DNA from: Anaspis maculata
Lineage: Eukaryota; Arthropoda; Insecta; Coleoptera; Scraptiidae
Assembly: GCA_949128115.1 (NCBI GenBank)
Contig: OX421966.1
Coordinates: forward strand, 4,650,001 to 4,714,000
Reading direction: 5' to 3'
DNA length: 64,000 bases
Shown here: in pieces, positions 24,324 through 34,350 of the stretch
Layout of the letters: each line of letters starts with the position of its first letter
Position numbering within the stretch: the first letter of the stretch is position 1
Made by a program: the position numbers and the translations under genes
Notes under the pieces: generated by a model
What the model saw: the letters and a program-made list of their open reading frames with translations, nothing else
What the model was told of the DNA's origin: nothing
Database searches by the model: none

Positions 24324-25904
24324 TACCGGGTGGGCCATAAAAAACCGTGCTCGGAATTTTTCCTTCTAAAGTTTTTATTTCGCCACCGATTTAATCGAAC
24401 TTCTCAGCATTGGCTAGCCAATTAAATAGGCTATAATTTTCGTATTTAAAAATGGCCAACATATCAAAATTCAAGATGGCAGAAACAATTGAAAATAGGC
24501 CTTCATTTTTTCTTGTTGATTTTTATTGAAAGTTACCAGAAAGTCAAAACCAATAATATATTATGAAGAAATAGACCATTCTTGTCAATTCAAGACCACA
24601 ACCAGTGAAATCGGGTCATCGGCTGAGGAGCTATTGCGAGTTGAAGCGAAGCCCACTTTTCGTTTTTTCTTTTCCGCATAATTGATCCAAATTTAGGTAT
24701 CCTGTCCGCCAAACCGCCATTGGCTCATTTCTAAACTGATTTTCTCAAATTTGGTATCAATGGCTAGCCAATTGGACAGGCTATCTTTTTCATGAGAGTA
24801 AATGACGTACATATTAAAATCCAATATGGCGGAAGCATTTGAAAATAGAATTTCTTTTGTCCTTATTGCTTTTTAATAAAAATCAGCAGAAAGTCAAAAC
24901 CAATAATTATTATGAAGGCATATATCTTCCTTGACAATCCAAGACCGCAACCAATCGAATCGGGTCATCTGCTTAGGAGCTACGGCGAGTTGAAGCGAAG
25001 CCTACCTACCGGTTCCTTTATTCCCGCATAAATGACCCAAATTTAGGAATCCTGCCCGCCATAGCCTTATTTTCCAACCGATTTTTTTTAATTTGGCATC
25101 AATGGCTTGCCAATTGGACAAGCTGCCATTTTCATAAGAAAATGGCCAACATGACAAAATTCAAGATGACGGAAAATATTGAAAATTGGTCTTATTCGTC
25201 CTTGTTGGAATAGAAAAACGAAAAGTAGGCTTCGCTTCAACTGGCCGTAGCTCATCAGATAAACCAATGTGATTGGTTGCTGTCTTGAATTGTCGAGGAA
25301 GGTCTATTTCTTTATAATAATCATTGGTTTTGGCTTTCCGTTCATTTTTATCAAATGCAATGACGACAAAAGAAATTCATTTTCAACTGCTTCCGCCATC
25401 TTGGATTTTAACAGGTCTGTCATTTTGTAGTATGAAAAAGGTAGCCTGTTCAATTGGCTAGCCATTGATACCAAATTTGAGAAAATCGGTTGAGAAATGA
25501 GCATAATATGGCGGATTGGCGGGCAGGATACCCAAATTTGGATCAATTATGCGGAAATGAAAAAACGGAAAGTAGGCTTCGCTTCAACTCGCAATAACTC
25601 CTCAGCAGATAACCCGATTTTATTGGTTGTGGTCTTGAATTGACAAGGAAGGTCTAATCCTTCATAATGCATTATTGGTTTTGACTTTTCGGTAACTTTC
25701 AATAAAAAGCAACGAGAACAAAGGAAGGCCGATTTTCAATTGTTACTGCCATCTTGAATTTTGGTATGTCGGCCATTTTGAAATACAGAAATGATAGCCT
25801 ATTGAATTGGCTATTCAATGCTGAAAAGTTCGATGAAATCGGTGGAGGAATAAAAATTTTAGAAGGAAAAATTCAGAGCACGGTTTTTTATGGCCCACCC
25901 GGTA
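24324..25904. mobile_element. Long palindromic MITE, CCGGGTGGGCCAT ends, TSD TA
   Basis: Starts TA-CCGGGTGGGCCATAAAAA and ends with its inverse TATGGCCCACCCGG-TA. Arms of about 0.75 kb pair over most of their length. Each arm also contains internal near-repeats of a block reading GGCTAGCCAATTGGACAGGC, then ATGGCGG words, then GAGTTGAAGCGAAGCC. TA duplication again suggests Tc1/mariner. The length without coding capacity means it is non-autonomous. Confidence 0.8.
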
Positions 25905-27036
25905 GAACGATACATCGGGCACTCAAAGAAGATATTATTCTAGTGTTTCACTACAATTCAAATCACAAATAGAACAGATTTCATCTTAATATATTTGATA
26001 GCAGTTACCGATTTTTGTCTCTACTGTTTCTTCAATAATGAAGCTTCCTGCTTCAATTCTTTATCTTCATACTCATAATCATGATTTTGTTCCTTCATTC
26101 TTTCTCGTCTTTTGTGGCTCTCTTTCATTACAAGCAGTCTTTTCTCCAGGTCCTTCCGACTTTTTCTTCAGTCTCTCTTTCCATTTTCTTCCCCATCCCG
26201 CTGTCTGGTCGGCTGTTTCTCACTCAACTTCAATTTCTTCTTCACCTTTCTCAGTTTACTTTGTAGCTGTGTTGTCCAGCTTCTCATCAATTCTTCATTA
26301 TACCGTTTCATGTCCTTCTTCACCCGCTGTGCCAAATGGAAAGATCCGACATCCAGGTCCCAGTATTTCCGACAGTCACAGCCTCCTCATTTCAGTGGTC
26401 ACACTTTTCTCGGCCAATTCCTTGCACTTGATCGGCCTGAAAACTTGGTTGAAATACGACGCAGACTCTTCACTGCCACGGAACCAGAATCAAGTACGTT
26501 GACAATTTATTGATAGTTGACCCATATTATCCGCGATTTCGATATTGGACATCTCTCCCTTATCGTTTCATATTACTCCAGGGTTTCATGTGAGGCCAAC
26601 TTTGCCTGTGTGGTGCAAATACAAACGTCATCGCGATAAACACACTCACGGAGACGTGAGAAGGAAGACTCGGAGGAAGATATCTCTTCATTGTAGCGGT
26701 TGGCGGAGAGACCAGAGAACAGAATGGAAGAAGACATCCACAATACGTTCAAGGAAATTCAGGAAACATAACAACTGCGACGATCGGAGAGACAAACTGG
26801 AAAACAAGAAGCGGCTCAAGACGAAGACGGAAAGCCCGTACGAAGCAAAGCAAAAACACATCACGACTACCGAGCTTGACCAGTTTTGTGCAATTTAATC
26901 AAAGTTATGTATGAAAAGAACGTTTCACCAATGCTATGCAAGCTTGAAAAACTGTTGAGTAGTGCAATTATTAGACAATAAACAGGAGTGGGTGCATGAA
27001 GTGTACTTATTTAAATATATACAGAAAGACAAAGAA
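25905..27036. other. Intergenic, no gene
   Basis: Pyrimidine-rich from 26080 to 26300 and purine-rich from 26640 to 26870. Open frames here (26038-26502, 26112-26513, 26545-26898) overlap in several phases and have biased composition, so they are not called. 3' UTR sequence of Ly6-like gene C should lie in the last few hundred bases; no perfect AATAAA was seen on the minus strand. Confidence 0.5.
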
Positions 27037-28324
27037 CTAATGATAACAGAAGTATTTATAAATAATTATTGACAGTGGCAGAAATGGTGTGTGAAATGGA
27101 GAGTCTGGGATCAATCCGATCGCTGCGTTGCACTCATCCCCAGAACAAAAGTAACATTCCAACCGTCGACCTGTTTCAGCAGCAGCCGCGTCCGCAGCCG
27201 CAGCCTTCGGGCTTTCTTCGTCACCACGAGCGGTTTCGCCGCCAGTGGCTTTGGCTACCATATAGGACGTGGTGTTGAAATATGTTCCTTGTTTCAAGTG
27301 ATTACAGTACTTTCTTTTGCTGATGTTCTTATAACCGCAGTGTCTATTGATGGTCATTATTCCTTCTACAAATAAAAAGTTTTCAAAATTACGTGAGGTT
27401 TCAGTCACGGTCACACCAGCTCCATCAATCATCTGGAAGCTGTTGCATACTCCATTCACCGCTGTTTACAAAATACACGGAGTTGCCAAAAACAGCAGTT
27501 ACTGGAAAGCTTCGCTAAAAAGTTGCTTGGTCTAGTCAAATCTAGTGAGATTTTCTTTCGGATGAATATTTTCGGAAGGTGAATGGAGTATAGCAGGTTT
27601 TCAGACATTGTGGAGCAATATGTCAGCATAAGAATTACTTTACCAAATGGATCACTGAAAACTAGTTTGACGCACACAAATGACGCATCCACCGGCTTCG
27701 ATTCCACGTCCGTCGACTTATCCTCCGATTCTGTATCATCATCATCAGCCCGTTTGAAATCATAATCATCATCATCATCCTTTGATCCACCTTTATTAGA
27801 CCGTCCTCCAAGATCATAATCATCATCATAATCGTCATCATCGTAATCATCATCCCCATAATCATCGTCCTTCAATCGACCCTTATGAGCACGCCTGAAC
27901 TCATAATCGTCATCCTTCCTCCTACCCTTATGACCCCGCCTACGACCATAACCATCATCGCGAGATCGCTTGACAATCTTCCCACCATCATCGTCGTCGT
28001 CATCGTAATCATCGTCGCGAGATCGCTTGCCTCCAGTCCTGCCATCGGTCGTTGCTGATGCACCTGATCTAAGCGAAAACTGCAGAGGAATCGAGTCTGC
28101 GCCGCACACAATTTTGAACCCTGTTTTCCAGCAGTCGTCCACTGTGATGTCTTTGATGCATGAGTAACACCTCAAACCAAAGCCTGTGGGAACAACGATG
28201 TGAAATTATAGACAAAAGAGGTGAGGTATCACCTTGAACTCTGACTTGAATGGATAGCTCTGGAGAGATTCTCACCTGTGGCGAAACAAGTCAACGTAAA
28301 GATGGCGAGGACTGTCGCAGCCAT
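27037..28324 (-). CDS. Ly6/uPAR-like three-finger protein with long acidic-basic insert, gene C (3 exons)
   Basis: Predicted secreted, GPI-anchored protein of 305 residues. Exon 1 is 28324-28276 (signal peptide MAATVLAIFTLTCFATG), exon 2 is 28183-27644 and exon 3 is 27365-27037. Junctions read ACAG/GTGAGAA, CCCACAG/GCTTTGG, TTTG/GTAAAGT and TTTGTAG/AAGGAAT, both phase 1, exactly as in genes A and B. Ten cysteines: RCYSC, DDC, VC, FVC, HC, YC, ECYFC and DECN, then a hydrophobic tail. The Cys4-Cys5 insert is about 130 residues: blocks of poly-Asp/Tyr (DDDYDDDDDD type) alternate with basic KRSRDD, RRRGHKGRRKDD and FRRAHKGRLKDD units, i.e. a charged tandem repeat. Exon 3 has an Ala-rich stretch before ECYFC. 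It is a tandem duplicate of gene B; the function is unknown. Confidence 0.85.
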
Positions 28325-28589
28325 ATGCTTCAAAACTGAGAGACTAAAACGTTTCTGGCCAAATAATCTCACAAAGTCAAAAGCGGAGCACGTCAAAGTG
28401 TCACTTTGACTGCTGTTAGTTTTTGACAATCTATGCTTTGCACCTGAAAGCAACGTAGGTACAGGTGTATGGGTTGTTGAACAAAGAGGTTTTCTTGAAA
28501 GGATAGATTTAAGCCGTATGGGCTGAGCTCGGCTTCTTTGTCATGGAACAAAAACCAGTTATTTCGGCCTCCGCCCTCGTCACGAGCTG

Positions 28590-28850
28590 ATATCCTTTGT
28601 AGCCCAGGCATTTTAGTCGAAAAATCGTGGTAACCCGTAACAAATTCCCTCAAAGCTGAATTTTGGTATATATGTTTTATTGGACCTACGGAACAACATA
28701 TCAAAATACTCGGACTTACACCCTCGTGCGTCCTTTGATTTTCATCCTCAAAGGTCAAGTTCCAAGAATTAGAGAGATACCTATCTCCAAGCTGTTCCTG
28801 CAAGTGAACGGAGTATCCGATCGATATAAGATATGTTTCAAATGAACAAA
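28590..28850 (+). repeat. Dispersed repeat R1, copy 1
   Basis: Contains CATATCAAAATACTCGG, CTTACACCCTCGTGCGTCC and CTGTTCCTGC. Copies with the same word order occur at about 28975-29195 (same orientation) and, inverted, at 30340-30475. Probably fragments of a MITE family. Confidence 0.6.
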
Positions 28851-28974
28851 AGAGATTTGTTGTCAGTGCTTAAGTGTGTGAGGGAGCCTTTGTAACTCTT
28901 CCGATTGGTTAGTTCTGCGGGAGAGGCGGCTGAGTGTTAATTTGTCGCCCGGATATTTCAGGAAAAACCATGTG

Positions 28975-29195
28975 AGAATTAAAAGCCTTAAGCAATGTCG
29001 CACAAAGTGGAATATTGATATATAACTGGTATGATCCCTAAGCAAGAGCATATCAAAATATCTGGACTTACACCTCTGTGCCTCCTACGATTTTGGGGCT
29101 TTGAATATCTAGTCAAAAAATTCACCCAGACACTTTTCTCTAAAACTGTTCCTGTGGACGAACCAATCATTTAACAATATAAGGTGGGTCTCAAA
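28975..29195 (+). repeat. Dispersed repeat R1, copy 2
   Basis: Contains CATATCAAAATATCTGG, CTTACACCTCTGTGCCTCC and CTGTTCCTGTGGAC in the same order as copy 1, more diverged. Confidence 0.6.
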
Positions 29196-29199
29196 GGAA

Positions 29200-30290
29200 A
29201 CACGGTATATTGTTGCCTATGAAGTGGACTCCGGTAGCCATGAAACATTTCTGCTTGATAGTGGCGTTAATAGCACGCGCAAGGTGGAATTTCTCTCCTG
29301 GATCTTTGAATGAGAAACATGTAAGAATATTTTGTGATGGCCAATAAAGCTGAGCATTGTTAATAGGCTCTTCTTCCCATCTTCGAAACAGACCCAAGTG
29401 ATGAGACTGATGAGTGAACAGTTGATATCCACAGTACTCATCCCGAAAATAATGAATTCTCTACAAAAAAACTGCTTTCTTCATTTAGGGGCATCATTGT
29501 CTGAAGCTGTCAAAAATAAAAATTACCGACAAATCCTATATTTATGTTTATCTTGGACAAAAACAGCATCAATTGCTTACGCCTATTTATATTACAAAGT
29601 CAGAGCATCAATTTTTTATTAAACAAGTTTTACACCTACTTTTTTTCTGAAAATGGAATAACGGCTACAGAAAAGATGATTTTATGTTTCTATTGCCCAA
29701 TAGATACAATAGCTTTTGGTATTTTCTGATAGAGGAAAAACTCCGCTTAGTATTACACACAAAAACAGTGGAACCGCTCCATCATTCATCAGTAAAAAAC
29801 AAGAACTGCAAAAATTGTATGCATTCTCGGGAGAAAATTGGGCATTAAATCACTTTCACAACAGATCAATTTTCTGATCTTGTAATGAATACAGGCACAT
29901 TGTTTTTATCGTGTTCAGGTATAAAATGGTTGAGAACAATGAATTCTGTTGGAAATACTCAATTGAGATGATTCTAACCATACGGAAACCGAAATTACAA
30001 AACGACAATTTCAGATGGCAAAAATCGTCATTTTTTCAGTAAAACTTGTTCAATCGTGTTTCAATTCAATTTCAAATACCATATTTGATATCAGAGGCCA
30101 AGATTTAGTTAGAAACGATACCACACTTGCCGATATCAATTCGAGGTTTTTGAGAGAAAAACAAAATAAATTTTGCCGATCTTCTTTTTTTTCCAGGCAA
30201 CCCAAACTATTTATCAAAAATTCAATTGTCAAGCAAATATTGTGAAGCCTTGAGGCATCTAAATATGATTTTTTTCATTTATATAAGCTA
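29200..30290. other. Non-coding, no gene
   Basis: No domain-bearing reading frame, no paired repeats and no RNA gene signature seen. Confidence 0.5.
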
Positions 30291-30292
30291 CA

Positions 30293-30475
30293 GGGTGTCA
30301 TTCACGCATTTAAAATGACAATATTTAGCCCCCTCCCCCACAACCAATGACGCACAAGGGTGTGCCACCGAGTATTTTAATATGTTATTCCTTAGGTCTT
30401 ACAAGGCCCGTATACCAAATTTCAGCTTTGTGGGAATTTGTTGCGGGTAAAAACCTAATATGCCTGGGCTATTGG
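30293..30475 (-). repeat. Dispersed repeat R1, copy 3 (inverted), with a CAGGGTGTCATTC end
   Basis: Begins CAGGGTGTCATTCACGC, then GACGCACAAGGGTGTGCCACC and CCGAGTATTTTAATATG, the reverse complement of copies 1 and 2. The CAGGGTG start suggests the true end of a TA-flanked MITE. No matching second end was found. Confidence 0.55.
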
Positions 30476-30479
30476 TGCA

Positions 30480-31212
30480 CAGTACAATTTCTTGCAGAGC
30501 CAGACAATGAAATTCAACAAGAATATTCACTCTTCGGTCTTCGGAACAGGATTATGCGTTTTGATGTGCAGACCCGTCGAGTAATGATCAAGAGTTCGTC
30601 CCTCGAATTCAAGAATGGAAGTGAAAATCGCAGTCTTCTGCAGGAAGAACTGAACTTGCGGAAGCTGCTGAGCACCGGCAAGCTCCATTCTTCGCCCCTG
30701 GCAGATGGCATCCGGCCTGCAGTGGCCTACTCTATTTCCACTTTCGCCCTTCGCCTCATTTGGCCTGCAAAAGAATACAAAAGCGGAGCTGTTCCTGAAA
30801 TACCTACCTACCCGCTGACCAGAAACTGCACTTGAATGCTTCCTCCCCAATCTGTTAGAGATGGTATGACGCCGACTTGGGCATCAAAAGCAACAAACCA
30901 ACGCCTCAGAGCTTCGCAGGAGAAGTCGGTACTGGTCACGAACTTCATGCCAAGTCGCTCACCAGGAACGAATTGCGAGGAAAATATGACTTGTGGTGCA
31001 CTTGACAATTTGAGGTGCTTTGTTACAGGTTACAGGAGAAGAAGTTGCTGGTGCTGGTATTCATCCAGTGGAAATGGTTTGATTACATTATTTTCATATT
31101 CCTTTATATTATTTCATAGCTGCATACCTATGCCATGCCTAATGCGACATAAGGAAAGTTTGAAATTCCATTTCAAAAGTCATTCTAATTAAAAAAAAAG
31201 ACAGTTTTTCCT
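30480..31212. other. Non-coding, no gene
   Basis: A mixed-composition region. The open frames on both strands at 30347-30850 overlap and show no family features. Confidence 0.45.
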
Positions 31213-33279
31213 TAATAGTCTAGGATCTTTTCGGATAAAAAGCAATGCTAGAGGCAAGTCATGTTAAAGTTTGGCAACATACGTTTTTAGGGTATTTGGA
31301 TCCCGCTGAATACGAAAACCATTGTTGCCAAGCCGAATTTTGCACCGGAAGCCCGCAATAGGGGGGTAAAGGGGAGGGAAGACCAAAAATCACTATTTTT
31401 CACCATTTTTGATGTCGGGACTGCGACCTATCATCAACGTGAAGTGAATTACATCATATCTTGATTCACTGAGGTCTTATACTACCATATTGACATAATT
31501 ACTGTCAAAATTTTCAGAAGGGGAAGACTGGTGGGGGGAATGTTGACTGTGTAGATGATTCTTCATTTCTCTCGATTTTGAGTAAATATAAACATGTTTG
31601 GTATCGTTTCCGACTAAATTCCATATTCCCTATTCAACTATTGTAGGACGATAAATTTCTGTAAGTCAGGGAATGCCGGAAGGGCATATCGTTACTCAAA
31701 ACGATAAGAAAAACAATGATTGAAATTAACGTCTTGTTCCAATAACAATCAACTTTACAATTCAATGAAACAATCCAACAATCTTGAACGCAATGGAAGG
31801 CGGCGGTTTGGTCATGGTCATGGTCATCTGGTTCTGAAAAGATAAAAATGGGTTTGAGCATTACGCTACTCTCATGAATTGATCTCAGGTCAATTCGGTG
31901 TTGAATTCAACTTCAACTCAGTCTTGAATCATTATGACTTTAAAACAATTCCACTCATAGCCTTGAATCAATACGACTTTGGAACATTTCCGCTCAGCCT
32001 TACTAAATACGCGACTTGGCCTTCTATAGGCATTATGGAAACATCACGTCATAAATACCAGCCATAGTCAAGTAAACACCGTGATAATGAAACGTGCAAT
32101 GGTACCCCCAACGAGCACCTGTTTCCAATACCACATCACGTGTATCAAGCGTGATTATCTCATTCTAGGTTTGTCTACACGGGTGATCACCTCCGATACC
32201 AATAACCTGACCCGTGCCGATTCGTGCAGTGAAGCCAGGGGATACTCGCGCAAGGCTCCTGAATCCAGCCACACAGAGCCATTCGCTAATCCCGCATCGT
32301 GCAATAGGGCCAGGGGATAGTCGCACATGACCTCTGTAGCGTATTAGTTCAGACAAAACCTCCGTTTACTTTGTATAAGCAATGCTGAGGTTTTCATATT
32401 CAATTATTTACATAGGCACAATCATCTACAGTAAACAAGTAGGTATAAGCTCGTGAGAAGACTCACCATTTGGATGTTGACAGCTTCGTAAATTTGTCAC
32501 AGGGAGAAATGCACCTTGTCATCAGTAACTATGCATTATTTCTACACACAAAGGTAAACAAACACAACCAACTGTTGCGGTCAATTGTTATAAAAAATAG
32601 GTGTCTTACACTATGGTGTTCAAATTGCAATAGAAGCGAGTTTGAACAAGTTTCACATGATAAAACATGTTTTTTGTCAATATTTTTTTACGTCTTTCAA
32701 CTGTGTTATTTTACTGCAAATCGGCATTTTTTCTCAAAATTTTTGCGTAGTTCGTTAGTCTCATGTATTTACCATGATATAAGCATCCAATTGATTTGCC
32801 TCTACTTTTTTTAAATATGAAGAAAAAAAAATTTTGTGGAAATTGTTTGGCTACTTTTCAACGTTATTTTTTGCTGTATGATGTATGTATGATCAAAACT
32901 CAAGTTTTTCATATTTTAGAAAGTGAAGACACACTCAGTATGTGAATGTATTGTGTAAAATACACCAGACTGACAAATTACGCAAGAATTGTCGGAAAAC
33001 ACTCCGATTTGCATTGAGATATCATAATTTATAGAATTAAAAAAAATACGCTAATGAAACTGAAGAGAACTTGGTGCAACCGAAGGCAGATACGTACATT
33101 ATCCTAAACCTTAAGTTGAATAATACAATTATAGGTTTTATCATTCACATTCATTACATTCGATTTCAAAATCTCTTTATCTACCTCTTCCCTGGGTATT
33201 ACCTAGGTATTAGAGGAATGCGGCTTTTTCGAATATAGGTACATCTATTCTCATGAACGTAAATTTTGAGGAGTTGTTC

Positions 33280-33780
33280 TTTTTTAGAGGTTGATGGTAG
33301 AGAACACCTGCCTAAGACGTTCGAAAAAGGTAACTTTCCTTGGAGGTTTGATAAATCATCTCACGGAAATCCAAAAAAGGTACCTAACCTTCCATAGAGC
33401 ATAATCAAACATACCAAAGAAAAATTTTTTTTTTGAGCTGAAATAGAACTTCTTAGAGGAGTTGGAGAAAGGTAACCACAAGGGTTACCTTTGGAGCTTT
33501 GTGATTTTATAAAAACATTTAGAATAAGTTTTAAAAAGGTAACCTTCTTTGGAGCTTGAGAGAATATCATAGAGAAGTTGGAAAAAGGTAACCTCTTTGA
33601 AGCTTAATAGAACATCTCAAAGAAGTGCAAAAGTGGTAAAATTTTTGGAGCTCAAGAGAACATCACAAAAAAGTTGGAATAAGGTAACCTCTCTGTATCT
33701 TAATAGGGCATATCAAAGCCGTTTGGAAGAGGTAAACGTTTCTCGAGCTCAATAGAACTTCTCAGGCCTCTCTGAGAGGA
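33280..33780. repeat. Degenerate tandem repeat, GGTAACCT unit of ~65 bp
   Basis: About seven or eight imperfect copies of a unit reading roughly TTGGAGCTTGATAGAACATC, then TCAAAGAAGTTGGAAAAAGG, then TAACC. It occupies the loop between the arms of the foldback element. Confidence 0.7.
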
Positions 33781-34350
33781 CTCTTGTCCACTGGGCATCA
33801 GGTTCTGATATGAAAAACTCTTCTTTTGGAAAAAAGTACATTCGAGAATATCTCAGCTAAGGTTTTCTTCATAATTATGAGGTGGAGGACCACAGTTTTT
33901 CATCATACAATAAAATAATAGAAAAAAAAAAGTTGAAAAGTAGCGCCAAACAGTTTTCACAAAAAAATATTTTTTTCATATTTTAAAAGTTAAAGGCACA
34001 TCAGTTACATGACTGTATTGTGTGAAATACACCAGACTAACGAACTACGCAAAAATTTTGAGAAAAAAATGCCGATTCGCAATAAATAACACAGTTCAAA
34101 GTGGTAAAAAAATATTGACAAAAAAACATGTTTTATTATCTAAAACTTGTTCAAACTTGCTCCTATTGTAATTTTGACACCATAATTGAACTGAGAATAT
34201 GAAACTTGATGGGAAAAGACACCAAACATGTATATATTCACTCAAAATCAAGAGAAAAGAAGAATCATCTTCACAGTCAACATTCCCCCCACCAGTCGCT
34301 CCCCTATGGAAATTTTGACAGTAATCATGTCAAGATGATAGTATAAGACC

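Noticed and set aside
26038..26898. Open frames upstream of the C-gene terminus
   Set aside because: Caused by pyrimidine- and purine-rich tracts; several phases are open at once.
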